Shown here in pieces: positions 24,801 to 34,161 of a DNA stretch of 64,000 bases; within the stretch, counting starts at the first letter, position 1; the number at the start of each line of letters is the position of its first letter. The notes below the pieces were generated by a model. The model had not been told where the DNA came from. It saw nothing but the letters and a program-made list of their open reading frames with translations, and ran no database searches. This DNA comes from Streptomyces sp. HB132 (GTDB lineage: Bacteria; Actinomycetota; Actinomycetes; Streptomycetales; Streptomycetaceae): positions 124,001 through 188,000 of the forward strand of contig NZ_JAFBGA010000010.1 of NCBI RefSeq assembly GCF_016909575.1, in the 5' to 3' direction. The translations under genes and the position numbers were made by a program.

Positions 24801-25154
24801 ATGACCACGGCCCGCCTGTCCGCAGCCATACGGAGCCTCTCGGTCATAGCCGCCGGCACGCTGCTCGTCGGCTGCTCGGCATCGGTCGATGTGGGGAGCT
24901 CCGGACCGAAACTGTCCGCGGACAAGCTGGCCACCACGGTCTCCGAGAAGCTCGCCCGCACGACGGGACGGCCGAAGCCGGACATCGTCTGCCCCGAGGA
25001 CCTCGTCGGGAAGGCAGGAACCACCACCCGCTGCGAACTCACGGCGGACGACGGCAGCACCCTGGGCGTGTCGGTCGACGTCACCTCGGTCGACGGAGAA
25101 CAGATCAACTTCGACATCAAGGCCGACGAGACGGCTACACCCGCACCGAACTGA
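24801..25154 (+). CDS. DUF4333-type lipoprotein
   Basis: A 117-aa lipoprotein. ATG 24801 has GGAG 6 bp upstream and gives a clean signal (RLSAAIRSLSVIAAGTLLVGC, Cys25); the longer frame from 24759 would add 14 residues before it. The mature part has KLATTVSEKLARTTG, DIVCPEDLVGKAGTTTRCEL (two Cys, likely disulfide) and a C-terminal beta section, which fits the DUF4333 domain of actinobacterial secreted proteins. Function unknown; outer face of the membrane. Confidence 0.82.
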   Translation: MTTARLSAAIRSLSVIAAGTLLVGCSASVDVGSSGPKLSADKLATTVSEKLARTTGRPKPDIVCPEDLVGKAGTTTRCELTADDGSTLGVSVDVTSVDGEQINFDIKADETATPAPN

Positions 25155-25178
25155 CGGCCCCCCGTGGTCTGATCCTCC

Positions 25179-25907
25179 TCAGCCGCCCGCGGGCTCCCGC
25201 CTCCGGGGGATGAGCGGCCAGGCCGGTTCGACGACCGCCGCCGGATCCGCGGTGCGCCGCAGATACGCCTGCAGGGAGAGCGACTGCTCGGCCGCCGCGT
25301 GCACCTGAAGGCCGTGCAGGTCCGGCAACGGCATCACTCCGACGGGCCGGTGCATCTCCCCCATGCGTCGCACCACCCGGGCAGCGGCCACGGCGTCCGC
25401 CCTCGCGTCGTGCGCGTCGTCGAGCGGCACCCCGTAGTGGGCGCACAGCGCGTGCAGGGCCCGCTTCCCCTTCCGGTACTTGTCCACGTGCTTGTCGATC
25501 ACCAGCGGATCGATCACGGGCGAAGGCGCGCCACCCAGTCGCTCGCTGACCGATTCGACCGCGTACCGGCGGCACTCACGGTCGAGCAGGGACAGGTCGT
25601 AGCGTGCGTTCATCACCACCAGCGGCGTCCCCGAGCGCAGCCCGTCGGCGACGGCCCGCGCGATCTCATCGACCGCCGAGACGGCCGGAGCCCCGTGCGC
25701 ACGGGCGCGTTCCGTCGAGATGCCGTGGATCGCCGACGCCTGCTCGGGTATGGCCACACCGGGGTCCAGCAGCCACGTCCGCTCCCCGGACACCGATCCG
25801 TCGGCCTCCAGCCGGATGACCGCCGCCGTCACGATGCGGTCGGTCTCGACGTCCGTCCCCGTGGTCTCCAGGTCGAACGCCAGCAACGGCCCGCTCATCC
25901 AGCTCAT
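25179..25907 (-). CDS. DnaQ-like 3'-5' exonuclease domain protein
   Basis: A 242-aa DEDDh exonuclease. Motif I is LLAFDLETTGTD (Asp and Glu), motif II lies around LVVMNARYDLSLLDREC (Asp), and motif III is HDARADAVAAARV (His and Asp), so the catalytic set is complete. ATG 25907 follows GGAGGGAAG. Members include the Pol III epsilon subunit, oligoribonuclease and RNase T; a stand-alone protein of this size may act in repair or RNA turnover. It lies 79 bp downstream of the HEPN gene, same strand. Confidence 0.88.
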   Translation of the reverse strand: MSWMSGPLLAFDLETTGTDVETDRIVTAAVIRLEADGSVSGERTWLLDPGVAIPEQASAIHGISTERARAHGAPAVSAVDEIARAVADGLRSGTPLVVMNARYDLSLLDRECRRYAVESVSERLGGAPSPVIDPLVIDKHVDKYRKGKRALHALCAHYGVPLDDAHDARADAVAAARVVRRMGEMHRPVGVMPLPDLHGLQVHAAAEQSLSLQAYLRRTADPAAVVEPAWPLIPRRREPAGG

Positions 25908-25986
25908 CCCGTGTCTTCCCTCCGTGGTGCGTTCCCCCAAGTGACGACCACCTTCGCACGCACCACTGACAACGCCGGAAGGGACG

Positions 25987-27219
25987 TCAGGAGACGGGCC
26001 TCGAGTCCGTCCAGACCGACTCGAACTCCTCGCGGTACGTCTCGAAGAGTCCGTGCTCGCTGTCCTGCCCCGCCCTGACCACCGCCCGCCCGCCGCCCCG
26101 CAGCACCAGTACGGGCGCCTCCATGCCGCGTGCGCGGCGCAGATACGGCTGGACGACCCCGACCGCGTCGGGCCCGTCACCGTCCACCAGGTAGGCCGTG
26201 AAGCGCGGCGTCTCGTCGAAGACGTGGATCTGGAAGGCGCCCGGGTCACGGAGCTTGGAGCGGACCCGCCGCATGTGGAGGATGTTCATCTCCACCGAGC
26301 GGCTCAGCTCGCCCTTCTTGAGCCCCAGTTCGCGCTCCCGGCGTTTCACGGCGCTGCTCGCCGGGTTGATGAACAGCAGCCGGACCCGGCATCCCGACTC
26401 GGCGAGCCGCACCAGTCGGCGCCCGGAGAAGTTCTGGGTGAGGAGATTGAGCCCTATACCGATCGCGTCCAACCGGCGCGCGCCGCCGAACAGGTCCTCC
26501 GCGGGCAGCTGGCGCTGCAGCCGCACCCGGTCCGGGTGGACGGAGACCACGTCGGCGTAGCGGTCGCCGACCAGCTCCTCCACCGCGTCCACCGGCAGCC
26601 GGTCGGCCGACGGGACGGAGGCCCCGCTGCCGAGAATCTCCAGGAGCCGCGCGGAGGCCCTCTCCGCCTGTGCGAGGACCGCTTCGTTCAGCGCGCGGTT
26701 GCGGGAGACGACGTTGCGCGCCACCTCCAGCTCGTCCAGCGCGAGCTCCACCTCGCGGCGGTCGTCGAAGTACGGTTCGAAGCAGGGCCAGTGCTGGACC
26801 ATCAGCTCGCGCAGCTGCGGCAGCGTGAGGAAGCTCAGGACGTTGTCGTCGGCCGGGTCGAGCAGATAGCCCTTGCGGCGCGAGACCTCCCGGACCGCGA
26901 CGGCGCGCTGCACCCACTCCTGCCCCGCGGGTCCCGCGGCGGCCACCACCCAGTCCTCGCCGTGCACCGGCTCGTAGATCGGCCGGATCACGGAGGAGAC
27001 CACGGCGCGCAGCCGCTGTTCCACCAGATTCAGCCAGATGTACGCACGCCCCGCCCGCTGGGCCCGTGTGCGCACCTCGTTCCAGGAGTCCGCTCCCCAG
27101 TCCAGCTCAGCACCGATCTCCACGGGCTGTGCGAGGGAGACCGCCCCCGGTGGGGCATCGATCGATTCCCCCTCGTGACCTGCGTCACCTGGGGGCAGCT
27201 CGAATCCTCCCGAGCTCAC
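25987..27219 (-). CDS. SAV2148-family HEPN domain-containing protein
   Basis: A 410-aa protein matching the SAV2148-type HEPN family of streptomycetes (AELDWGADSWNEVRTRAQRAG, AYIWLNLVEQRLRAVVSSVI). The N-terminal half is helical with conserved charged residues; residues about 280-400 (RLVRLAESGCRVRLLFINPAS, FQIHVFDETPRFTAYLVDGD) resemble a phospholipase-D-like or DUF5919 fold, an inference. GTG 27219 is preferred (GGAAGG 10 bp upstream) over a TTG at 27255. HEPN proteins are often RNases in conflict systems, but no canonical RxxxxH is evident. Function unknown. Confidence 0.82.
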   Translation of the reverse strand: MSSGGFELPPGDAGHEGESIDAPPGAVSLAQPVEIGAELDWGADSWNEVRTRAQRAGRAYIWLNLVEQRLRAVVSSVIRPIYEPVHGEDWVVAAAGPAGQEWVQRAVAVREVSRRKGYLLDPADDNVLSFLTLPQLRELMVQHWPCFEPYFDDRREVELALDELEVARNVVSRNRALNEAVLAQAERASARLLEILGSGASVPSADRLPVDAVEELVGDRYADVVSVHPDRVRLQRQLPAEDLFGGARRLDAIGIGLNLLTQNFSGRRLVRLAESGCRVRLLFINPASSAVKRRERELGLKKGELSRSVEMNILHMRRVRSKLRDPGAFQIHVFDETPRFTAYLVDGDGPDAVGVVQPYLRRARGMEAPVLVLRGGGRAVVRAGQDSEHGLFETYREEFESVWTDSRPVS

Positions 27220-27600
27220 CCGTGTACCGCCTTCCACTCCCCCACCAACGATCAAGGAAGGGTACTCCGGTAGCGGGAGCCGTTGCAGCAGGATGCACAG
27301 GGTCCTTACTCAACTCCCCTGATCGGCAGATCCGTTCCTTGCGGTGAGATCGGGTGGAGTGAGATGGTTCATAGCGATTGCGCACCCCTTCGCATGCCGC
27401 GAACCGGACGGAGGAACCGCCCGGCGGCCCGGGCCCCCTGTCCGGGCGACACCCAGGTGTCCCAGGTTGACCGAGCCGACGAGATCGTGTCGACGGGACC
27501 CGGCCGCACCGGCCGACGTACTAGGTACAGGACCGTCTTTCGGGGAGTATCGGGGCGAAAACCCCCCAGCACCCGGATCCGAAGTGGAAGAGTCCTATCT
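27220..27600. other. Divergent promoter region of HEPN gene and glgX
   Basis: About 380 bp between divergent genes. It must contain both promoters. A GGGG-CGAAAA-CCCC hairpin lies at about 27552-27567, and GGAAGAG before 27601 is the glgX ribosome site. No convincing promoter hexamers were fixed and no gene is supported. Confidence 0.5.
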
Positions 27601-29757
27601 ATGCAGGTCTGGCCGGGACACGCGTATCCGCTCGGCGCCACCTACGACGGCGCCGGAACCAACTTCGCGGTCTTCTCGGAGGCTGCCGACCGAATCGAGT
27701 TGTGCCTGCTGCACGACGACGGTGCAGAAACGGCGGTGGAGCTCCGCGAGACCGACGCCTTCGTCCGCCACGCGTATCTGCCCGGGGTGATGCCCGGTCA
27801 GCGTTACGGCTTCCGCGTGCACGGGCCCTACGAGCCGCAGCACGGGCAGCGCTGCAATTCGGCGAAGCTGCTCCTCGATCCGTACGCCCGTGCGATCTCG
27901 GGGCAGATCCGGTGGGGCGAGGCGGTGTACGGCTATCCGTTCGGCAAGCCGGACGAGCGCAACGACCTCGACTCGGCACCGCACATGATGAGCTCGGTCG
28001 TGGTCAATCCCTACTTCGACTGGGGCGACGACCGCCGCCCGCGTACGGACTACCACCGCACGGTCATCTACGAGGCCCATGTGAAGGGCCTGACGATGCT
28101 CCACCCCGGTCTGCCCGAGGAACTGCGCGGCACCTACGCGGGGCTCGCCCATCCGGAGATCATCGCCCATCTGACGGAGCTCGGTGTCACCGCGATCGAG
28201 CTGATGCCGGTGCACCAGTTCGTCCAGGACCACCGCCTCGCGGACGCCGGCCTGGCCAACTACTGGGGCTACAACACCATCGGCTTCTTCGCCCCGCACA
28301 ACGCCTACGCGTCCTGGGGCGACCGGGGCGAGCAGGTCCTGGAGTTCAAGCAGGCGGTGAAGGCGCTGCACCAGGCGGGCATCGAGGTGATCCTCGACGT
28401 GGTCTACAACCACACGGCGGAGGGCAACCACCTCGGTCCGACGCTCTCCTTCCGGGGTCTGGACAACGCCTCTTACTACCGCCTGGCGGACGACCCGAAG
28501 TACTACATGGACACCACGGGCACCGGGAACTCGCTGCTCATGCGGTCGCCGCACGTCCTGCAGCTGATCATGGACTCGCTGCGGTACTGGGTGACCGAGA
28601 TGCACGTGGACGGCTTCCGCTTCGATCTCGCCGCGACCCTGGCACGCCAGTTCCACGAGGTGGACCGGCTGTCCTCCTTCTTCGACCTCGTGCAGCAGGA
28701 CCCGGTGGTCAGCCAGGTGAAGCTGATCGCGGAGCCCTGGGACGTGGGCGAAGGCGGCTACCAGGTCGGGAACTTCCCACCTCTGTGGACCGAGTGGAAC
28801 GGAAAGTACCGGGACACGGTGCGGGACCTGTGGCGGGGCGAGCCCCGGACCCTCGCGGAGTTCGCCGGCCGCCTCACGGGCTCCTCCGACCTCTACCAGG
28901 ACGACGGCAGACGCCCGCTGGCCTCGATCAACTTCACCACCTGCCACGACGGTTTCACGCTGCACGACCTGGTCTCGTACAACGACAAGCGCAACGACGC
29001 CAACGGTGAGGGCAACCGGGACGGCGAGAGCCACAACCGCTCGTGGAACTGCGGCGCGGAGGGCGAGACCGAGGACAAGGAGGTCCTGGAGCTGCGCAGC
29101 CGTCAGATGCGTAACTTCATCGCCACCCTGATGCTCTCCCAGGGTGTGCCCATGCTGAGTCACGGCGACGAGTTCGCGCGGACGCAGCGGGGGAACAACA
29201 ACGGCTACTGCCAGGACAACGAGCTCTCCTGGGTCCACTGGCCCGACCCGTCCGCCGCCTCGCGCGCCGAGGACGGCGACGAGGACGCTGGTGGCACGGA
29301 CACCAGCCTGCTGGAGTTCACCCGCTCCATGGTCTGGCTGCGCCGGGACCACCCGGTCTTCCGGCGCAGGCGCTTCTTCCACGGCCGTCCGGTCGAGGGC
29401 ACGCACGACGAGCTGTCCGACATCGCGTGGTTCACCCCCCGGGGCGAGGAGATGACCCAGCGGGACTGGCAGGCGGCGCACGCCAAGGCCATGACGGTCT
29501 TCCTCAACGGCCACGCGATCTCCGAGCCGGGTCCGCGCGGTGAGCGGATCGCCGACGACTCGTTCCTACTCATGTTCAACGCGGGGGCCGAGACCCTGGA
29601 GTTCGCCGTGCCCATGAACCACGGCAAGCAGTGGCAGGTCGTCGTGGACACCGCCGTCCCGGACGGGGTGCCGCCGGGCGCGGGGCCCAAGGTGTCGGCG
29701 GGCGAGCGGGTGACGCTCGTCGGGCGGAGCCTGACCGTGCTCAAGCGTCCGGCATAG
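27601..29757 (+). CDS. glgX: Glycogen debranching enzyme GlgX
   Basis: A 718-aa GH13 isoamylase-type enzyme that removes alpha-1,6 branches from glycogen. ATG 27601 (MQVWPGHAYPLGATYDG) matches the usual GlgX start. A CBM48 lies at about 10-110, followed by the catalytic barrel: VILDVVYNHT, MHVDGFRFDLA (nucleophile Asp), LIAEPWDVG (acid/base Glu) and TCHDGFTL. With treY downstream and treZ nearby, it likely performs the TreX role, freeing linear maltodextrins for trehalose synthesis. Confidence 0.95.
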   Translation: MQVWPGHAYPLGATYDGAGTNFAVFSEAADRIELCLLHDDGAETAVELRETDAFVRHAYLPGVMPGQRYGFRVHGPYEPQHGQRCNSAKLLLDPYARAISGQIRWGEAVYGYPFGKPDERNDLDSAPHMMSSVVVNPYFDWGDDRRPRTDYHRTVIYEAHVKGLTMLHPGLPEELRGTYAGLAHPEIIAHLTELGVTAIELMPVHQFVQDHRLADAGLANYWGYNTIGFFAPHNAYASWGDRGEQVLEFKQAVKALHQAGIEVILDVVYNHTAEGNHLGPTLSFRGLDNASYYRLADDPKYYMDTTGTGNSLLMRSPHVLQLIMDSLRYWVTEMHVDGFRFDLAATLARQFHEVDRLSSFFDLVQQDPVVSQVKLIAEPWDVGEGGYQVGNFPPLWTEWNGKYRDTVRDLWRGEPRTLAEFAGRLTGSSDLYQDDGRRPLASINFTTCHDGFTLHDLVSYNDKRNDANGEGNRDGESHNRSWNCGAEGETEDKEVLELRSRQMRNFIATLMLSQGVPMLSHGDEFARTQRGNNNGYCQDNELSWVHWPDPSAASRAEDGDEDAGGTDTSLLEFTRSMVWLRRDHPVFRRRRFFHGRPVEGTHDELSDIAWFTPRGEEMTQRDWQAAHAKAMTVFLNGHAISEPGPRGERIADDSFLLMFNAGAETLEFAVPMNHGKQWQVVVDTAVPDGVPPGAGPKVSAGERVTLVGRSLTVLKRPA

Positions 29758-29770
29758 GCCGAAGGGGTGA

Positions 29771-29805
29771 CGGGCACCTGGCGGGTACCGCCCTGCCGGT
29801 GCCCG
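29771..29805 (+). terminator. Nested inverted repeat after glgX
   Basis: CGGGCACC (29771) pairs with GGTGCCCG (29798) and encloses a second GGCGG/CCGCC dyad. It lies 13 bp past the glgX stop and may attenuate reading into treY. Confidence 0.4.
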
Positions 29806-29854
29806 GTGGCCCGGAAGGTGGGAGAGCGGCGCCGGGCTGGGTACGTACGAGTCC

Positions 29855-32248
29855 ATGACGCCCACCGCCACGTACCGGCTCCAGCTCCAACCGGACTTCC
29901 CGTTCGCCGCCGCCGCCGACGCCGTGCCGTATCTCGCCGACCTCGGCGTCTCCCATCTGCACCTGTCCCCCGTCCTGGAGGCCGTGCCGGGTTCGGGTCA
30001 CGGCTACGACGTCGTCGACCACACCGCGGTGCGGGCCGAGTTCGGGGGCGAGGAGGGTCTGCGGGAGCTGGCCGGCACGGCCCGCGCCCACGGCCTCGGC
30101 ATCGTCCTGGACATCGTGCCGAACCACATGGCCGCCGCCCCTCGGCACAACCTGCCGCTGTGGGAGGTGCTGCGTGAGGGCCCGGAGTCCCCTTACGCCC
30201 GCTGGTTCGACATCGACTGGGCGGCGGGCGGCGGTAAGGTGCTGCTGCCCGTGCTGGCGGGGCGCGTCGGTGAGGAGAGCGACAGCTTCGAGCCGGCTAC
30301 CCGCGGCGACGGCGCCGCCGTGCTCCGCTACGGCGATCTGGAGTTCCCGGTCCGCGAGGGCACGGCGCACCTGCCGCTGCCGGAACTCCTGGCCGCCCAG
30401 CACTACCGGCTCGCGTGGTGGCGGCTGGCCAGAACGGAGCTGAACTACCGGCGCTTCTTCACCATCTCCGATCTGATCGGGGTCCGGGTGGAGCATCCGG
30501 AGGTCTTCGCCGCCACGCACGGCAAGATCCTGGAACTGGTCCGCGACGGAGTCGTCGACGGGCTGCGCATCGACCATCCGGACGGCCTCGCCGACCCGGC
30601 CGCCTATCTCGGACAGCTCGGCGACGAGAGTGGCGGGCGGTGGACGGTGGTGGAGAAGATCCTCACCGGCTCCGAGGCCCTTCCCGCCGGCTGGGCCGTG
30701 GCGGGGACGACCGGGTACGACGCGCTGCACCGGATCGACGGTCTGTTCACCGACCCGATGGGCGCGGCCGACCTGCTCGGCCGGTACCGGGACTTCGCGG
30801 GCCCTCCCGGGGACCGGGGCGGCTACTGGACCGCGACGGTGCGCCGAGCGGCGTACCGCGTGGTCACCCACGAGCTGGCCGCCGAGACGGAGTGGCTGAC
30901 CCGCCTCGCCGTCGAGGTGTGTGCCGGGGACCCCGCACTGCACGACCACGCACCGTGGGCGCTCCGCACCGCGGTGCGCGAGCTGCTGGTGCGGGTGCCC
31001 GTCTACCGGCCGTACGTGACGGCGGGCGGCCCGCTCACCGAGATCGCCGAGTCGACGCTGCCGGCCGAGGCGGTGCGGGACGCCGAGGCGGTGTTCTCGG
31101 TCGCCCAGGAGTCGGAGGCCGTCGAGGTGGTGCGGGATCTGGCGCTGGGCCGCCTCGGCGACGGGCCGGCACACGCGGCGTTCTGCGCCCGGTTCGCGCA
31201 GACGGCGTCCGCGCTGCACGCCAAGTCGGTGGAGGACATGGCGTTCTACCGCTACGTTCCGCTGATCTCGGCGACGGAGGTGGGTGGCGATCCCGGCCGG
31301 CCGGCGGTGAGCCCCGAGGAGTTCCACGCGTTCTGTGCCCGTATCGCGCGGGACTGGCCGGCGACCGGCACGGTGCTGACCACCCACGACACCAAGCGCA
31401 GCGGGGACGTTCGGGCCCGGATCGCGGTCCTCTCGGAGTGCCCCGAGCGGTGGTCCTCGCTGGTGGCGCAGCTGTCCAGGTCCGCTTCGGTACCGGCCCC
31501 GGATCCCCAGCTGGCCTGGCAGGCCTGGCAGTCGGCGTACGGCTGCGCGGGCCTGCCCGCCGGTGAGATGGCGGGCAGGCTGGAGCCCGCCCTGCTGAAG
31601 TCCGTGCGAGAGGCGGGCCTGTTCACCAGCTGGACCGAGCGGGATCCGGTCTACGAACGGGCGGTCACCGACTTCGTGGCGGCCGGCCCGGGAAGTGACG
31701 CGGGTGAGGCACGGTCGATGATGACGAGGTTCGCGGACGCCCTCGCCCCCTTCGCACGGGCCAATGTGCTGGGTGCCGCGCTGGTGCATCTGACGATGCC
31801 CGGCGTGCCCGATCTGTACCAGGGCACGGAGCGGGAGTACATCGCGCTGGTCGACCCCGACAACCGGCGTCCGTTCACCAGGCCCGCCGGGGAGGACGAC
31901 GAGAAGGCGGCCCTGACCACGACCGCGCTGCGTCTGCGCCGGGAGCGGCCGGAGATCTTCGGCGAGGCGGGGATCTACACACCGCTGACGGCGCAGGGCC
32001 CCGCAGCGGCGCACTGCCTGGCCTTCTGCCGGTCCGGTGAGGTGGTGACGGCGGTGACCCGGCTGTCGCTGCGGCTCGAGGAGGGGGGCGGCTGGCGCGA
32101 CACGGAGCTGATGCTGCCGGACGAGGGTCCGTGGATCGATCTCCTGTCGACCGGCGGGGAGTTCACGGGGCCTGCGGTCACCGTGGCACGGCTCTTCACG
32201 GACCGGCCGGTGGCGCTTCTCGTCAGGGCTGCGCCGGGACGGCGCTGA
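29855..32248 (+). CDS. treY: Malto-oligosyltrehalose synthase
   Basis: A 797-aa GH13 enzyme that isomerises the reducing-end alpha-1,4 bond of maltodextrins to alpha-1,1, giving maltooligosyl trehalose. It begins MTPTATYRLQLQPDFPFAAAADAVPYLADLGVSH-like (family start), with SGHGYDVVDH, IVLDIVPNHMA, LRIDHPDGLADP (nucleophile Asp), WTVVEKILTGSE (Glu) and TTHDTKRSGDVRARIAV. Length is normal. It follows glgX by 97 bp on the same strand. Confidence 0.95.
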   Translation: MTPTATYRLQLQPDFPFAAAADAVPYLADLGVSHLHLSPVLEAVPGSGHGYDVVDHTAVRAEFGGEEGLRELAGTARAHGLGIVLDIVPNHMAAAPRHNLPLWEVLREGPESPYARWFDIDWAAGGGKVLLPVLAGRVGEESDSFEPATRGDGAAVLRYGDLEFPVREGTAHLPLPELLAAQHYRLAWWRLARTELNYRRFFTISDLIGVRVEHPEVFAATHGKILELVRDGVVDGLRIDHPDGLADPAAYLGQLGDESGGRWTVVEKILTGSEALPAGWAVAGTTGYDALHRIDGLFTDPMGAADLLGRYRDFAGPPGDRGGYWTATVRRAAYRVVTHELAAETEWLTRLAVEVCAGDPALHDHAPWALRTAVRELLVRVPVYRPYVTAGGPLTEIAESTLPAEAVRDAEAVFSVAQESEAVEVVRDLALGRLGDGPAHAAFCARFAQTASALHAKSVEDMAFYRYVPLISATEVGGDPGRPAVSPEEFHAFCARIARDWPATGTVLTTHDTKRSGDVRARIAVLSECPERWSSLVAQLSRSASVPAPDPQLAWQAWQSAYGCAGLPAGEMAGRLEPALLKSVREAGLFTSWTERDPVYERAVTDFVAAGPGSDAGEARSMMTRFADALAPFARANVLGAALVHLTMPGVPDLYQGTEREYIALVDPDNRRPFTRPAGEDDEKAALTTTALRLRRERPEIFGEAGIYTPLTAQGPAAAHCLAFCRSGEVVTAVTRLSLRLEEGGGWRDTELMLPDEGPWIDLLSTGGEFTGPAVTVARLFTDRPVALLVRAAPGRR

Positions 32249-32287
32249 GGAATCCCGGGCGTCGCCGCGGGGCGTCCTGACTGTGGG

Positions 32288-32854
32288 TCAGGACGGGGGC
32301 ACGGCGAGGGACGCGCTGAGCCGGAACGTCATCCGGCCGAAGCTGACCTGGTCGCCGTCGCTCACCACGACCGATCCGACGACCCGCTGTCCGTTGACGC
32401 ACGTGCCGTTCGTCGAACCCAGGTCGCGCAGGATCCACCGGCTGCCGTGCGCGGTCAGTTCGGCGTGCGTCCGGGACACCGTCTCGTGGCTGAGCCGGAG
32501 TCCGTTGCCCGGGTCGCGGCCGATGCGCAACGGGTGCGGGCCGGGCACCGGCAGCAGGAGTTTCGGCAGCCGCTCGGACTGCCACGCCCTGCGCACCCTG
32601 GCCGGAAAGGCGGAGACCCCGCCGACGGCGCGGAACAGGCCGCGCGACCAGCGCCCGCCGGAATCAAGATCGGAGGTGAGCGCCGCCAGCTCTTCGGGAC
32701 GCCGTGCCGTCAGGGCCAGTTCCATGCGTCGCAGGAAGGTGTCGTGGGAGAGCTTTCCCTGCGCGGCGCCGTCTCTGAGCACGCCGAGAACACGGTCGCG
32801 CTGGGCGTCGGACAGCCGAGCGGGATACGTGTAGGGCTCGAAGGAGGACGTCAC
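32288..32854 (-). CDS. DUF1707-FHA domain protein
   Basis: A 188-aa two-domain protein. The N-terminus (RLSDAQRDRVLGVLRDGAAQGKLS to ARRPEELAALTSDL) is a DUF1707 domain of the actinobacterial SHOCT-like type. A linker leads to the FHA domain at about 105-180: LRIGRDPGNGLRLS, TVSRTHAEL, DLGSTNGTCVNG, the phosphothreonine-binding face. GTG 32854 is chosen because coding character starts there; the longer open frame upstream lacks it. FHA proteins read Ser/Thr-kinase signals. It is convergent with treY. Confidence 0.85.
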   Translation of the reverse strand: MTSSFEPYTYPARLSDAQRDRVLGVLRDGAAQGKLSHDTFLRRMELALTARRPEELAALTSDLDSGGRWSRGLFRAVGGVSAFPARVRRAWQSERLPKLLLPVPGPHPLRIGRDPGNGLRLSHETVSRTHAELTAHGSRWILRDLGSTNGTCVNGQRVVGSVVVSDGDQVSFGRMTFRLSASLAVPPS

Positions 32855-33138
32855 GGTACCGATTGTCGGGCCGACAGGACCGAGGTGTCCAGACGATGCC
32901 CGTTTCCGGCCTCCCTGACCTGCGTGGCAGCCGGAGCGACGACACCCGCCGATCGCCCTGCGTCCGGCCGAACGCGTCGGAGCGGCGATCAGCCGAGGCG
33001 ACGTCCCGACGGCGGCGTCCTGCGCGCGTCCGGGCGGGCCGTAAAGCGGTGGACCCGGCGTGCCGGGGCCCGTATCGTCCGCATCCGGCACCCGGCCGAC
33101 CCCGGCCCGGACGACTGACGAGGAAGGAGGCGAGACAC

Positions 33139-33219
33139 GTGCGTCACCTCAGCACCACCCCTGACACCACGTTCACGCGCTCCCGTTCCGTCCGCAGGAC
33201 GGTGTCGGACCCGGTCTGA
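33139..33219 (+). CDS. Small ORF preceding a GNAT gene
   Basis: A 26-codon ORF (GTG) behind a good ribosome site (GGAAGGAGG, 8 bp). The peptide begins MRHLSTTPDTTFTRSRSV and is rich in Thr/Arg. It stops 30 bp before the GNAT start. It could be a leader ORF or a cryptic peptide; I recognise no family. Confidence 0.35.
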   Translation: MRHLSTTPDTTFTRSRSVRRTVSDPV

Positions 33220-33249
33220 CCGGGGGCGCCGAGTCCCGGAGGACACCAC

Positions 33250-34161
33250 ATGACCGTTCCGGTCATCCGCTCGCTCACCCGGAGCGACGCACATCTCTTT
33301 GATTCCCTGCAGGGCGGCTCCCTCGTCGGCCGTGCCGCGTTCGGCCACCGCTACGCCATCGTGCACGAGGGTGGTGAGTACCGCCCCGAATGGACCTGGG
33401 TCGCTCTGCGCGACGGCGTGGTCGTCGCCAGGGCGGCGTGGTGGGGCGGGCCAGAGGACACCGAGCCCGTGCTGCTCAACCACTTCGACTTCGCCGAGGG
33501 CGAGGACGCCGCGGGCACCGAACTGCTGCGCCGCGCCCCGTGGTCCGTCGAGTACGAGCTGATCGTGCCGCCGAACTGGCGGGACACCCCCGAGGTGCGG
33601 GCGGCCGCTTCGGCGCGGATCGCGGCGGCCGAGGCTGCGGGGATGAAACCGCTGGTCGAGCGTTACCGCTACGAGTGGACGCCCGCGGACGGCCTGCCCG
33701 AGCGGCCCGGCAGGCTGGAGTTCCGCCAGGAACCCGACGACGCGGTCATCCTGGACGTGCTGCGGCGGGTCCAGTCACAGACGCTGGATGCCCACGCCCG
33801 GCGCGCCGTCGAGGGGCCGGGCGGTCTCGAGCAGGCCGCGCAGGAGGAGCTGGACTTCTTCAACTGGTGTCCCTCGCCCCGCTCCTGGTGGCAGCTCGCC
33901 CACACACCGGACGGCGGGCTCGTGGGCATCCATGTGCCCGCCCGCAATCCGGGTGGCCCGTGCATCGGCTTCATCGGGGTCGTTCCCGAGGCGCGCGGGC
34001 ACGGCTACGGCTACGACCTGCTCGTCGAAAGCACCCACTTCCTCGCCGGTGAGGGTGCCACCGCCGTCGCGGGCGCGACGGACCGGGGCAACGTGCCGAT
34101 GGCCGCCGCGTTCGCCCGGGCCGGCCACCGCGTCACCCAGGAGCGCATTCACCTGGTGTGA
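33250..34161 (+). CDS. GNAT family N-acetyltransferase
   Basis: A 303-aa acetyltransferase. The C-terminal GNAT core has LVGIHVPARNPGGPCIGFIGVVPEARGHGYGYDLL-type acetyl-CoA loop (RGHGYGYDL), then VAGATDRGNVPMAAAFARAGHR. The N-terminal 140 residues look like a second, degenerate GNAT-like domain (WTWVALRDGVVVARAAWWGG). ATG 33250 follows GGAGGACACC. Its last 29 bp overlap the convergent GH1 gene end. Substrate unknown. Confidence 0.85.
   Translation: MTVPVIRSLTRSDAHLFDSLQGGSLVGRAAFGHRYAIVHEGGEYRPEWTWVALRDGVVVARAAWWGGPEDTEPVLLNHFDFAEGEDAAGTELLRRAPWSVEYELIVPPNWRDTPEVRAAASARIAAAEAAGMKPLVERYRYEWTPADGLPERPGRLEFRQEPDDAVILDVLRRVQSQTLDAHARRAVEGPGGLEQAAQEELDFFNWCPSPRSWWQLAHTPDGGLVGIHVPARNPGGPCIGFIGVVPEARGHGYGYDLLVESTHFLAGEGATAVAGATDRGNVPMAAAFARAGHRVTQERIHLV

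Noticed and set aside
29741..32014. 757-codon minus-strand frame opposite treY
   Set aside because: Mirror of a convincing GH13 gene; low-complexity Arg/Gly/His composition.
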